Positions 33,298-47,045 are shown, numbered from the stretch's first letter. The stretch is DNA of 64,000 nt from CAYWBW01 sp964456745 (GCA_964456745.1 CAYWBW010000001.1:62001-126000), one strand, 5' to 3'. Notes: generated by a model not told the origin, from the letters alone. Made by a program: numbers and translations.

Positions 33298-36200
33298 ATG
33301 AAAAAAATATTAATAATTTTCACCTTTCTTTTTCTTTTAAGTAGTGTGTTTGCTATTGAGTGACGTGTTTGAGATGAGACACAAGAGTCAACGGTTGAAA
33401 CAGAGGGGCAAGAAGAACAAGTTGGTACTCCATTTTTTTGAACTCAAGAAGCACTGCAGGATAATGATCAAGGTGGATTTGATTCTGATTCTGATTGAGA
33501 TTGATTGAGTGATGACTTAGAAATATCTACGTATTTTACTGATATCTATAATGCTGATTCTGATTCAGACTGATTAAACGATTATGAAGAGGTTGTTATT
33601 TACTGATCTTATCCAAATAATGCTGATTCTGATTGAGATTGATTAAGTGATTATAAAGAAGCAAAATTATATTATACTGATGTAATGCGACCTGATCCAG
33701 ATGGTGATTGACTTAATGATGCAATAGAGGTGATAAGGTGAACAGACTCTTTTGATTCAGATTCTGATTGAGATTGAATAAGTGACTGAGATGAAGTTAA
33801 TGTTCATTTCACAAATCCAAATGTTCGTGATTCTGATTGAGATTGAATAAGTGATTGAGATGAGTTAAGAGTATTTTTAACAAATCCAAATGCTCGTGAT
33901 TCAGACTGAGATTGAATAAATGATTGAGATGAAATAAGGCATTATTGAACTAATCCTGCTACGTTTAATGAGCTTGAAGATTTTGTTGAATTAAATGATC
34001 CTGTTGAACATCCTGTAGAGGATAATACTCTTATTACTCCTGGACAAGAACCTAGTCAGCTTAGTACTTGAGATGTTCAAGATACTTCAGTATTAGGTTC
34101 TCAGGATTCAGATATCCCGTCATTAGATATATGCCAATGAGAAGGCTGTGAAACAGGGTGTACTTGAGATGATTGCCAGGCAGTATGTACTTGAGAAGAT
34201 TGCGAAGTTGAATGTGCTTGAAACGATTGTGAAGTAGAAACGTGTAATTGAGAAGATTGTGAAATAGAATGTACTTGAGAAGATTGTGAAATAGAATGTT
34301 CCTGAGAAGATTGCGATATTGACGAGTGCACTTGAGAAAATTGTGATGCTCAATGTGATGAGTTAGATTGTTCAATTATTTGTTCTTGAGAAGACTGTGA
34401 GTCAGAATGTGTTTGAAATGATTGTCAGGTTGTATGTTCTTGAGAAGATTGTGATACAGGTTGTAATTGATGAAAGTGTTCAATAAATTCATGTCAGACA
34501 GAAGAGTGTATGATAACATGTGATTGAGGTGATTGTGAGTTAGAAGAATGAGCTTGAGCAAATGAAGAAACAAACTCAATAACAATAGTAGATGAAAATT
34601 GAGATTCAATGACAATAGTTGATGAAAGTTGAGAACCTATTGATTTAGTTGATGAGGAGTGAAATCCAGTATCGTTAACCGATGAAGCGTGAAATGAAAT
34701 AACAATAGTTGATGAAAACTGAGAACCCATTGATTTAGTTGATGAGGAATGAAACCATGCAGTTCAATCTGAAGATTGAACACCTGCAGCATTGGTTAAT
34801 GAGAATTGAACACAAGTGGGTTTAACTGATGAAGCTTGAGATTCTACTGAATTAATAGTTAATGGTTCGGAGACTGCGACATTAGAAGAATGAGCTTGAG
34901 CAAATGAAGAAACAAACTCAATAACAATAGTAGATGAAAATTGAGATTCAATGACAATAGTTGATGAAAGTTGAGAACCTATTGATTTAGTTGATGAGGA
35001 GTGAAATCCAGTATCGTTAACCGATGAAGCGTGAAATGAAATAACAATAGTTGATGAAAACTGAGAACCCATTGATTTAGTTGATGAGGAATGAAACCAT
35101 GCAGTTCAATCTGAAGATTGAACACCTGCAGCATTGGTTAATGAGAATTGAACACAAGTGGGTTTAACTGATGAAGCTTGAGATTCTACTGAATTAATAG
35201 TTAATGGTTCGGAGACTGCGACATTAGAAGAATGAGCTTGAGCATTGGATAATGAATGAAACAATTGATGATGATTAGGATGAAATAATCAATGATGAGA
35301 AAACAATACATGATTAGGATGATTAGGATGATGAGATAATGGATGATGTCAATGATTAGCTTGTGATGAAGGTGAAGGTTGATGATGAGCTAATGGTGGA
35401 TGATGATTAGGATGAAATAATCAATGATGAGAAAACAATACATGATTAGGATGATTAGGATGATGAGATAATGGATGATGTCAATGATTAGCTTGTGATG
35501 AAGGTGAAGGTTGATGATGAGCTAATGGTGGATGATGATTAGGATGAAATAATCAATGATGAGAAAACAATACATGATTAGGATGATTAGGATGATGAGA
35601 TAATGGATGATGTCAATGATTAGCTTGTGATGAAGGTGAAGGTTGATGATGAGCTAATGGTGGATGATGATTAGGATGAAATAATCAATGATGAGAAAAC
35701 AATACATGATTAGGATGATTAGGATGATGAGATAACCAATGATGATGCCAGTGATTAGATTGTGAAGATAGCCTAACAGATGATTGAGTATGTGGCTTTA
35801 ATCAATCATGTCCATATGATAACAATGATACCAATGATAATATTTGTAGTTCAGCAACTTGATCAGATTTAGATTGAGATACAATCGATGGTGTAATAAT
35901 ACAAAATGGTACAGGATATACTGTTAGTTGAGCAGATCTTTGGCCATATGATTTTTATGGTTGATGATGTACTGATCTTGATCCTGATGCAGATCTTGAT
36001 TGAGATGGTATTCCAAATTTTGCTGATGAGAATATTGATGGAGATAATTATGACAATTGTTATGACAAGTGGCCATATAATGAATACAATTGAGGTGGGT
36101 TGTGATATAGTTCATGACAACCTGATACTCAGGGGGATTTTGATTGAGATACTTGTGAAAATTTTTTAGATATATGTCCGTTTGAATGAACTATGGAATG

Positions 36201-38835
36201 AGAAGCTGCTTATTGCTGACCAGAGTTGTATGAAGATACTGATGATGATTACATTCAAGATAGAATTGATCCTTGTCCGGAGGATCAATATAATCAATGT
36301 GAGCCATCATATAAATACATAGCAACAACTTGTCCGTTTTATGTAAGTCAGTATGAAGAATTATTACTTAATTCATTTTTTTATAGTTTTTCAAAAAATT
36401 ATTTTAATAGTTTTTATGTAAATGACGATTGATATGAAACATATGTATTAGATAATTTAAGTGAAAAAAATGATCAATTTCAATCAGATTATTTAGATGA
36501 ATATGAAATTGAAATCAGACAAGAAGCTTATGATGAGCTTGTAGAAACTGGTCTTGATTCTTATATTTGAGTTGATCCAAATTGGTTGTGGATATGGCCT
36601 AATATACATTTATCTGATCGAGATGCTAGAAGTGCTCTTGCTGAACATAATTATTGAGGATATATTAATAAGCAGCAAATTGATTTTTTAGCACATAGTA
36701 TTTATTACAAACATAAAGATGACACTGCTCAATTTCAAGTTATAAATGCGTTAACAGATCAGGCTCAGCAGTGGGGTATTTGAGAATTATTACACTGATC
36801 ATGATTTACAAATGTGTTTAATATGAAATTTGCCTGAGATGATAACAAGATAGCATCTATCAATCATATTTTACAGAAATATATAAATAAGCCTTATATT
36901 GATTATTTAGAAGCAGATCGTCTTGAATTAATTGAATCAATGTTAACTAATTGTCATGGTACAAGTAATGCAGATTTTGAGTTTTGAACAATGTGTACAA
37001 ATAAAGAAGAAGTGAGGCAAAAAAATAGAAGATGATACTGGGAAACTGTAATGGTTCCAAATGATTTTTGAGAAATGGCAAAAAAAGTAGTCCTTAATTC
37101 ATTTAGAATATTTATATTAAAAACTCATAATATTGACTATGAAGAGGGATTTGCTGATATTGATTTTGAGTCTGGCGATATGATAGATTTGTTTTTTTCT
37201 GATGTAAATGATGAGAGTGGCGAGAACAGCTCAATTTCAGATGATCTTGAGGATATACTAAAAGGGATTTTACTACCTGATATTGATGACATATATTGAC
37301 AGTTATCAACATCTGAAGCTAGAAGAATATGTGACAATGATGGTGATTGTATAGATGATTTTATTAAAGAAGTATTTGTTGGTCATTATCTTGCTTCTGC
37401 TGCAGAGAATATTGAATTTTCTTGAATGAATAGTGATTTAACAATTGCAACTGCAGATACAAGTTGAATCATTGATAAAATGCAAAAAAGATATGAGGAT
37501 TTTGTAAAACTTGATGTGTTTTATACAAAATTTTGGAATGCCGCATCACTACATCTTGATGATGATCCTGCAAGTTGATCTGCTGGCAGTAGCACCTGAG
37601 TTGATAGTAGTAGTACATGAAATATTCCAACTTGGTTTCAAGCAGAGCTTGCTAATTGACTTGATTGTAATAAGCCTTTAATGGGTAATAAGGATATTGG
37701 TAATATGTTATTTGATATGAGAACTTCTGCAGAAAATTGAATTAATTCAATGGCTCCAATTGATTATTTTCAATGAGTGCTTTGAAATGTTCAGGATAAT
37801 TTAGTTATAGATGATGATTTTATTGATAGGATTTTTACTTGATCAAACACTGTTGATTTTATAGTAGCTGCAAGTCCTGTGGATATTGAGGTGGACAATA
37901 GCGGCTGAGGTGGTGGAGGCTGATGATGTCCACTTGTTTATATAAAATGAGAGGGCTGATTGTTAGAATTTAATTGATTTTCTTCTATATTTAAATTTTC
38001 AAAATTTCTAAAATGAGATTCTTTTGTTAAATTAGCTCCAGAAGTTGTTGATGGGAAAATTGAGGTTTCAATTGCAGAAATACAGTTTGAAACTTTTTAT
38101 TTAGATAATCTTTCTTTGATTTATGTTAAGCATTGAAAATGAGATGATATAAATATAGATAATAAATGAAATATTTATTCATTAATTAATCATGAGAAAA
38201 TAATATTTGATGAAAATCAAGACAGCAATTTTATTAATATTGATCTTTGAACTTTTAACAGTGAAAAAATTGTAAAAATTCAATGATGAATAAAGGATGG
38301 TGTTAGTATGAGAGCAACTCATTTGATTAATACTTGATTACAATATGTAAAAGAATATTTTGCTTGGAATCCTTTAATGATAAGTATTGTTAAATATGTG
38401 TTTAATGATTCATTTGTGTGAAGAGAAATTTCAAAAAATATAATGCTTCCTTTTTACTCTATTGAATTTCAATATTTCAATTGAGATGAGTGGGAAGTGT
38501 TTGATTATATTTGAAGCAGTAATGAAGAAAGAATTGTAAAAATTGATTCTTCACTGCTTAATAAAAAAATAAGAATTAGATATAACAAAAATATTAATCA
38601 GCTAACTTGAATTTGGAAAGCAGATACAGTTGATAATTTTACTAGTGAAGAAATTGAGCTAGATTCAAAAGTATGAAATAGAATATATGAAAAATTAAGT
38701 GAGGTAGATGATGATTATCAATTGATCAATCACTGAGAAAAATTAGATGTTTTCTTTGATGTTGATAATTTTGATAAAAATAAATCTACATTATTCCTGA
38801 AAACAAATTGATATTATAATACTCCGTCTTTATAA
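33298..38835 (+). CDS. 1,845-aa exported Ca-binding, Cys-rich, repeat-containing surface protein
   Basis: A signal peptide (MKKILIIFTFLFLLSSVFA) is followed by seven thrombospondin-type-3-like calcium motifs (DSDSDGDGLSDDLEI, RDSDGDGISDGDEL; residues ~60-215). A Cys-rich block repeats CTGEDCEIE with variations (~280-420). Two identical 114-residue repeats of acidic strands follow (~415-642), then four near-perfect 44-residue Gly/Asn-rich repeats (~658-820). More Asp-rich motifs and a ~850-residue C-terminal part with no LPXTG or membrane anchor complete it. The frame is continuous only with TGA = Gly, since TGA is used heavily in the repeats. It follows pilC by 50 bp, so a pilus-associated adhesin or sheath is the simplest inference. 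Family unknown. Confidence 0.75.
34540..35223 (+). repeat. Tandem 342-bp duplication inside the giant surface gene
   Basis: Two adjacent copies (34540-34881, 34882-35223) appear identical and are multiples of three, 114 codons each. Within each, a 36-bp-scale sub-pattern recurs (TIVDENG, PIDLVDEEG, SLTDEAG). The start of a third copy follows at 35224. Identity suggests recent duplication. Confidence 0.9.
35271..35760 (+). repeat. Four tandem 132-bp repeats (44 codons, Gly-rich)
   Basis: Copies begin at 35271, 35403, 35535 and 35667. Each encodes GLGGNNQGGENNTGLGGLGG, then GDNGGCQGLACDEGEGGGAN. The first three look identical; the last diverges near its end. Many glycines are TGA, often in runs. 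Confidence 0.92.
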
Positions 38836-38898
38836 TGGGTATTTTTTTTAATATTTTAGATTTTTAACGTTTTTTTAATATCCAGTGTGTAAGATATA

Positions 38899-38956
38899 CT
38901 TTTGATTTGGTGTATAAATTATAAAAATTATAAAAATTTATACACCAAATCAAAAG
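38899..38956. terminator. 22-bp perfect hairpin between convergent giant genes (repeat copy 3)
   Basis: Arms 38899-38920 (ending GGTGTATAAATT) and 38935-38956 (starting AATTTATACACC) are exact reverse complements around a 14-base AT loop. It lies between the stops of the two giant surface genes (38835 and 39004), an obvious bidirectional terminator. The right arm and the following ATTTACAATACATTAAAA also belong to the repeat family of 16101. Confidence 0.8.
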
Positions 38957-39003
38957 TTGGTATCCATTTACAATACATTAAAAGAATTACCACTTGCAAG
39001 CTT

Positions 39004-42000
39004 TTAATACAAATCCCAACCAACAGGAGTTTTATAATTTTTATTAGATTTATTAAAATGTGGAGATTTATATTTAAATTCACGTTCGATTATAAGAGGT
39101 TTTTTGGAAACATTGTCAGTGTATTCGGTGTCTCTAGGTTTTGCCATAAAGAATATTTCTTGGCTTACAGAATCAGTTTCATCATTATCTACTTTTATTA
39201 AAATTGATTTTATATAATCATCATGTGAATATTGATCAGGAATTTGAAATGTGAATATTCAGTTATTATCAGTAGTTGTTGATCACAATTTTTCATTTCC
39301 TCATGATATAAATCTAATTTTTGTATTTGGCCATGCATTTCAAGAAAATAAGTGTTTTCAAGATTGGCTATGATAAACTCATCAGTTTAATGGTGAGATT
39401 AGCGAAGGAGAAATGTTGTCATCTATAAGAGTTTGTACACTGTCTCTACAGAGATCTGTATTTTTTTCACTATCATTTTCAGTGCCAATATAATCTATCA
39501 AGTCATTGCAATTAAATTGCATAAGTTTTGTAAGATCTTTTGTATAAAAATCTAAATGTGATCTAAATTTTATTATTCAAACTTGTGATCATGTTTTTGA
39601 TTTATAAATTTTAGTTTTAGGATCTACTATCACGCTTACCCAGTTTGCATTTGAAAATTTTATTTCACTTCATTGAGATGATGAAACAATTATGGCTCAT
39701 GTTTCTAATAATTGGTCCTCTGTGATATCTTCAAATAAAAACTTTTGCTGACCAGAGTTTGGAACTATAAATTTTGATCATTTTGATGCAAAGTAAATAT
39801 TTGCACTTGTTTTTAATTTTAATATTGAATTAGAAGGAATTTCAAATCACAATGCTCATTTCATTTTTATTTCTCAATTTCATAAGATTAACATTTGTAA
39901 TTTTGGATTATTTGGAAATTCAAAAGTATTTGATCATGTGTTAAAAAGAGTGTTATAATATTTTGTACTTCTATTTATAATTTCTATAGGTATGCTTTCT
40001 ATTTCATTTGATTTAAATCTGAAAGAAATTAAATCATAGCTTATGCTATTTTCATAATAAGCTTTAATAAAGTAGTTATTTATTGAATTAATATTATCAT
40101 CATTAGGTCATAATTTTTGTTTAATTAAATCTTTGTTAATTTGCCATGAAAAATTTCAATACTCATCACTTATAACATGTCATGAAGCGAATAATACAAT
40201 TGATCACGTGTCTCACAGTTTGTTACATTTATAACGCTTGGCATTGGTAGATAAACTTTCTTCTTCATCAAATAAATTTTCTTTTTCGCATTTAAGTTTT
40301 TCATTTGAGAGATGCTGATCTTCTTGATCTTCTGTAAATACTTCAAGATAAATATCGCTACCTGCTTTTGCATTTCATATAATAATAGGTCTTTTAAAGT
40401 GAACATTAGAATTATTATCAATATTAATAATTTCAGGCTTAGATCTCGTGGAGCTTGTTACTTGAATTTTATATTCTCATACAGTTTGACCTTCGTGTCT
40501 AAATTCAAGCTTGTAAGTTTCTCATTCTGATAGTTTTGTTAAAGGTCTTGTTCTAAAAAATCAGTCTTTATCAGTTTTAATAATAGTTTCTTCATAAGTT
40601 GGATTGCTGACATTTGTCATAGATATTTTTGCTCTTAGTTCTTTATTTTTTCTATATGATCCATTTATAAATGGTTTAACAGAATCACTAACATAATAAG
40701 TGTTATTAATTAATTCGTGATTAAGTAGTACCTTGTTTCAAGCTCGAATTTTAAATTCTTTTTTTGGTCCTCAGATAATGTTTCATAGCTTATCAATATA
40801 AGTATAGGCAAGTGTATATGATATTGATTGATTAATATCCTGTTGAAGATTAAAAATATTTTTAAATGAAAATTCTCAAAATTCATCATCTAAATTTCTT
40901 GTTGGTCTTATTTTTAAATGCATCGGAGAATTTTCCACAAGTAATGTGGGTGATTTACTTATTTCGGAAGTTTCATCTACAAGATCTGCATCTATTCAGT
41001 CTTGGGCATTGTCGTCCCACTGATTTGCAAGTATTGGAACATTTTGTGCAAGGTCATTTAATTTAACAAAACTATTAGCACCTGTTGCATACATAAACAT
41101 TTGACTATTTGCAGGAACTCATTTTCAATTAAAGTGTATGTTACTTGATGCAATTTCAATTGGGTCTCAGTCTCAAAGATTGGTAATTTCTGGAATGGTA
41201 AATTCAAATTCAAAACTTCTATAATAGATTGGTATTGGTCATGCTGCGCTAAAATCATCAAGTCCAAGTTCGGAAGCTGAGATGAATCACATTCTACTTG
41301 CATGTCATGTCCATTTCCATGTTGGCAGGGTTCACATGAATCATGCTCATTGTGATGCTGTGATTATTTCATTGATTGTTTTTGAGTCGTCGATTGCAAA
41401 AATTCAAATATGTACTCTGTGTATTCAAGGTTCAAATTTATGATTAACAAAAAAACTTCATTCTTCATAGTTGCTTGAGTCTGAAGATATTAGGAAATTT
41501 GCTTTTTTATAATTTTCCTCATCACCATATTCTTTTTTAATAACAAATTCGGGATTTTTATTTAATACTAGAGATGGTCTATAAACACGTTTTCAGTTGT
41601 GATTACGTTTAGATGCATTTAGGTTGGCACTACATGATGCACTTGTATCAATATGATTTCAGTCATCTTCTGGCACATCTTCAGGATTAGTATATACTTG
41701 AATATCACTACAGAATCATCAGCTGTCATCGTCAGGATCGAGTCATGGTAAGCATTGAACAAATTCAAGTTTTTTATCAGAAGGTTTAATATCAATTATT
41801 TTATTTAATAAATCTGGTTTAAATCATGGGCTTGAATCATTTTCTTCGTCGATTTTTAATACAGCTCAAATAAATGATTTTCATGCTAAAGATCAGTTGC
41901 TAAAATCAAAATTTCAAGAAAAAGTTAGATTATTATCTTGAGTAAATGATTGAATTGGCATTAGATTTATATCTAGATCATTTTTATATTTAATTTGTAC

Positions 42001-44331
42001 AGGGATTGAGCTTTTTCAGTTTAAAACTACCCACCTGTTTTCATGACACTCGCTCCATCAGCATTTATATGGATGATTTTCCCAGCTCCATTTATGTACT
42101 AGGCTTGTGTGAAGATTGTGTTGATCATTGAGTAGCATGTTTAGCTCGTTTGATGTTTCTTTTATTTGGTTTTGTGTAATTTCTGAATATGTATCATCTG
42201 CTATATCATCATCTTCAATCTTTCATGCAAAGAAGTTGTATTGTTCCCATTTCGGATTTTCATTACCTGAGTCCCAAGTATAAACATTAACATTATCTTT
42301 ACTTATAAATATTGAAGGATCAAATGGTGCTCATATATTATTTCAGTGATTATCACAGAGTGGATATGGGTTGTTCCATCTGCATTGGGCGTATTGCAGG
42401 TAGTCATTGTATCCATCTCATTCTCACTTCGGGTCAGTTTCTTGTAGCGTGCAATCAGCATTAGGACCAGATGGATTTATCACTGGTCATTTTGCATCAA
42501 TTTTTTCTATGATTTTTCATCAATATAAGGAAAATTTTAAGTTTCAGTCTTCTGATCACATAATTACTTGATGTAAAATTCTTCATTGATCATTTGGTAA
42601 AAGTGTTGGAATTCAATCACCTTCATCCATTTTTCTAATATTTAATCCAGTTCAATCTTTTTTAATTTCCCAAACATGAAAATCTGATAGGAAGTCTGAA
42701 TTTGGATTATTAGTCATAGATTTATCAGCTTTGTTTCAAGGGTATTCAAACATTGCCTTTCATACTCATGAAACATTAGCTACTCTGTCTCATCATGATA
42801 TTGCATAATAACAAGTGTTGCCATCAGGAGTACAATAGCTTTGTGAATTAAAGAAATATCTGTATCATAAAATAGATCATGGAAGTTCTTGTCAATGAAT
42901 TTTAAATGTATTACCATGTCTAATTATTTTTCTAGTATTGCCTCAGATTTTTATCAAGTCTATGGTTTCTGATCATGCAATATTTGAAATTAGATCGTCT
43001 CTATGATCCCATCTCTTACCTCAATTTAAATATTTATTTGAAATATTATCTATTGGATCATTTCTTTTTGCAAGTGATCCGGGTGTACTTAAAAAAGTAG
43101 GACATGTTAGATTTTCACCTTTATTATATTCCCATACTTGATTTGCGTAATATCTGGTGGATTTTTTAATATCTCAATCATTAACACCGGATGCAAAATA
43201 CCATCATCAAATCATATAAATTGTAGCATCTATTTCTCTAAATCTAGGATAGTGTCTTGGTATTAGACCTGTAATTTGCTGTTTGAGCAAATTCATCCAA
43301 TATTTATCAAATGTTGGATATTTACAATTTATAGAACAGCCGTCTGGATCGAATCATCGAGTTACTTTGCAATTGTAATTATTTGGACAGCTAGCAGAGG
43401 TATCTGGTGGAATTGCAGTCATGATTTTATTTGGAGGAGGACATGAGTTAATAAAAGGATAGCTATAATCACCGTTTTCATTTTCATATCCAAATGGATT
43501 AAGCTTACCACACATTTTTTTTTCACATTGTATGCATCCGGCTCTTATGTTTTTATTTTTACAATCACTAGATCCATAGGCTAGCTCCGAAGAAGTGTCT
43601 CAGCTCCAATTTGTCACATTTATTGTACAAGTAGTTTTGCAACCAGTTCATACACATCTTCTCATAACATCACAATTTTTTTGTCATGTTTCTACTATGC
43701 TACCGTTATAATAAAAATAATCATTTGATGAGACTAATCTATCTACTCCATTATTACTAATAATTTCAGTTCATCAAAATCAAATACATTCATCATTTGA
43801 AAAACAAGTTGCTCAGTTTCAGATTATATTTCATCTTGATGGATAATAATTATTTGGTAGATCACGTATTGGTTTATATGTAAATCAGTAATTAGAAATT
43901 GTACTTTTTGATCATCAAATTTGATAAGCTGTCGTTTGTGCAGAAGTAATTCTACGTGCTGGCGGTAGGGGGAAAATTGGTCGATTTTTTCATCATCAAA
44001 AAGTTATATTATAATCATAATAATCTGAATAAAGAAGATTCATTGTCTCATTCATTATAACAGTTGCCGCTTTATTTTTAGGGTCAGATCACACATTGCT
44101 TGATCATGTTGGAATTGCAATAAGATCAATTTCATTAACAATATTATTTATTCATTTAAAGGCATTATCTGAAGCATTTGTATTTGTAATTGCAGTTTTT
44201 ATTGAGATGTTAGGTGATCAAGCTTCTCAATAAAATGCAGAATCTGGTCCAAAATAAGGTACAAATTCTCAATGTATTATAAGTGGCACAAGAACTAGCA
44301 GTAAAATATATTTTATAAAATGATTTTTCAC
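39004..44331 (-). CDS. 1,775-aa exported surface protein with Ig-like C-terminal domains
   Basis: GTG start at 44331, preceded by AGGA; the N-terminus is a hydrophobic signal (FIKYILLLVLVPLIIHG). The first ~400 residues are Cys-rich (ATCFSNDECIGFGG, RRCVGTGCKTTCTI, NCDVM). The centre carries Asp/Asn-rich loops such as GLDPDDDSGGFCSD and ETDPKGEGDGYNDY. The C-terminal third has Ig-like repeats (PSLISPLNGGVYHSQ with FSGNAWPNTKIRFIS and TDNNGIFTFQI; KPEIINIDNNSNVHF with DEYGNFSWQI). No sorting motif is seen. With the convergent 1,845-aa protein and the divergent lipoprotein it forms a surface-protein cluster beside the pilus genes. Ligand and function unknown. Confidence 0.7.
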
Positions 44332-44496
44332 AAATCCTAAATATTATTATTTTCGAAAACTAATAAACTAAGTAGTCAAAATAAACTATACTCACTAAAG
44401 AAATTTCTTAAACAATAGCCAGCTCTTTTAAACTACTTTTTTCTTGCAATTAAGTTGATTTATTGCAAAATAAAAGCATAAGTAAATATTTATTTT

Positions 44497-46989
44497 GTGA
44501 ATTTAGCTACAAATAATTATCATATCTCAAAAATAGTTTTTTTTATTTTTATTATTATGGCTGGTGGTCTTGCTTCTTGTAGTCTTTCAACTAAGAGCGA
44601 GGTGGCTCCATATGTAAATAGCACTTGAACCAAAATAATAAATAATCTTATCGATGAAAGTATTTTAGAAGAAGGTACCCATTTAGAAGATGATTCTCTT
44701 GAAGATTTAGATAAAATGTTTGATGATCTTGATTTAATAGAACTTGAAAATGAAAATTGAGAAGAATCAAGCGCAGGTGATTATTGAGCTAATCTTTCAA
44801 AGATCATTTATTGAGGTTCATCTTTTTGATGGAAAGAGGTTGATATTTTGTATTCTGTGACATGATTTATTCCTAATTCAAGTGAAACAATGTCTTATAA
44901 TGGATCAAGTTATTTAAAGTGAATTATTTCTTGAGATTTCATGAAGGAGTTTGCAATTATGTTTAATGACATTTCATTTGATTCAATTTCATATAAAACA
45001 AATTCAGTAGAAAATATTTCGATTGAATATGGTCAAAGTAATCAAAGATGAATAGAATTTACATTGTTTTTTGATAATGAGTCAGCTGATGTTAGATCTT
45101 CAAAGCTTCGAAAAATTTTCCAGAGAGATGCTATTTTTGATGTAGTTTTTGCCTACCTTGTTAACAAGCTCAATTGACCTACTATAAAAGTAAGTTCAAA
45201 TTTTCAACAATTTGCTAACGAAGGTGACTCTTTTGTATTTAAATGGGAGTGTTTAGAGAGAGATTGGACTTGGGATTCTGGGAATTTTAGAGATATAAGA
45301 GAGATTTTTGCAAAATGAAAATATGCAAATTCGACTTCATGATATGTTTTGGATAAATATTGAAAATGTATTTCTTGAATCAATTGAAAATGTGAAGCTT
45401 GAAGTGATTCAGTTGATTCGTCAAACTTTGATAATTGAGTACTTCTATGATGAAAAAAATATTTAAAATGAGATGTTAGTTCTATTAATTTTCCTTGATC
45501 CTGAGCACTATGTGCTTTATATGATGATTTTGATAAGACAAATACAGTGCCAACTTTTTGTTGGGCTTGAGATAAATGGCTTTGATCGGCAGATACAAGA
45601 TGAAGAGTTGTGTTTAGACCTAAGAAAAATTCATTTTGTGTAGTAGCTGGTACTAGCGTAGAAAGTGAGTCAAATTATCCAAAAGTTGCATGCAATATTA
45701 CAAGTACAAAAGATGATACATTTGATTATTATAACGGTAGTTGAAATTCTGTAACTCAAGATACAGATATTGCTTGTTGGAATGATAAAGATTTACAATG
45801 GGCATCTGAATATGTTTGAACTTGGAAACCACGAGATTGTATTGTAGAAGATTTTCAATGTAAATGAGCAGAAACAGAGTGTTGACCAGATTGACAGTGT
45901 TGGTGGTGATGTTGAGGATGAAATAAAGAAGTCAATCTTAGAAAAGATGTAGAATGCTATTTTGCTGAGTGACCATGAAAAGAAGCAAGGCTAGCAGCTA
46001 GAGATCTTTGTGATGATGGTAATTATACCTTAACTCAGCAAGCAAGTGTCTGAACACACTATTGTGGTCATACAAATCCAACTGGAGTTTATTGTGATAC
46101 TGAGCCAGATCCAAGTCTTGTACTTTGATGTTATTGCAATGTTGCAACTAATCAATGGAAAGAGCCGGCTTGTGTTACACCATTTGTTGAATGAGTGGGT
46201 GGATGATGTATTCCTTGATCTATAAGATATACATCAACAGATTGTTCTTCATGAGTAAAAAAACAATCTTGTTCAGATAGTAAGGTGTGGGTTTCTATCT
46301 CGTGAGCTAAGTGAGCTTGTGCTAAAAGTTGCACTTCTACTGAGGCTATTGCAAGCCATATTGTTAGTAGTGATCCACCATATGAACTTGATTTAGATAT
46401 ATGAGAAAAAATCTTTTTTAAAGATAATAAACAGGACAGTTTAGATTTGTGTAGACTGTGAAATAGGGCTGTAAAGAGGTGTACGCAAAAAGATTGATCT
46501 AATTGGGCATGAGAATATTTATGGTTAGTAACCGATGATGCTGATATTGATAAGCAATTATCTTACACAGAGGATTCATGTAATGTATCTTGTAAAATTT
46601 ATGAATGATGAAATGCAAATCCTATGGATGAATTTTGAGAAATTGATGATGGCACTTGAGTTACAATTGATGTTTATTCAAGTTATTTAACTTGATTTCA
46701 GAATACTTGTGCAAGCTTAAAGTATGATGCTTGAACACTTACATGTAAAACATGAGATTTTTATCAGTGAGAACACATTAGATGAAGTGAGATGTTTAAA
46801 GATTGTTTTGATTGTAAAAATTGGATAAATATACCTTCATCTATTGCAACTTATTGAAATCCAACTACTCAAGAACAAGATTGGGTATATGATGTAGAAT
46901 GAATTTTACCTTGTAGTTGGAAGTGTGATACATGATATCATTGAACTTGAACATGAGAGGAGGGAGTTGTTGGATGTGAGGCGGATTAG
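44497..46989 (+). CDS. 830-aa Cys-rich lipoprotein
   Basis: GTG start gives VNLATNNYHISKIVFFIFII followed by MAGGLASC: a signal peptide with a lipobox (L-A-S-C, Cys at residue 28). An internal ATG at 44557 would cut the signal, so GTG is preferred. The mature part is Cys-rich with many TGA-coded glycines (AETECGPDGQCWWGCGGG, SCTSTEAIASHIVSS, CDTGYHGTGTG). There is one Ser/Asp-rich linker near the start. It is divergent from the 1,775-aa gene across 165 bp. Its Cys pattern resembles that protein's N-terminal region, suggesting a related disulfide-rich surface module. No family recognised. Confidence 0.7.
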
Positions 46990-47045
46990 AGAGGTGTTAA
47001 AAGAAGCTAACCATGATTTGAATTTAAGAATCTTCAGTTTGTTTG

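Noticed and set aside
34101..34730. Ser/His-rich minus-strand frames over the giant surface gene
   Set aside because: They are antisense shadows of the repeats: three overlapping minus-strand frames are all open only because the plus-strand repeat lacks certain triplets.
35906..36169. Met/Ile-rich frame inside the giant surface gene
   Set aside because: A shifted reading of the Asp-Gly repeats, with composition unlike a protein; the in-frame reading with TGA = Gly explains the DNA.
33298..38835. A programmed frameshift or intein in the giant surface gene
   Set aside because: The repeat periods are multiples of three and the frame is continuous from signal peptide to TAA, so none is needed.
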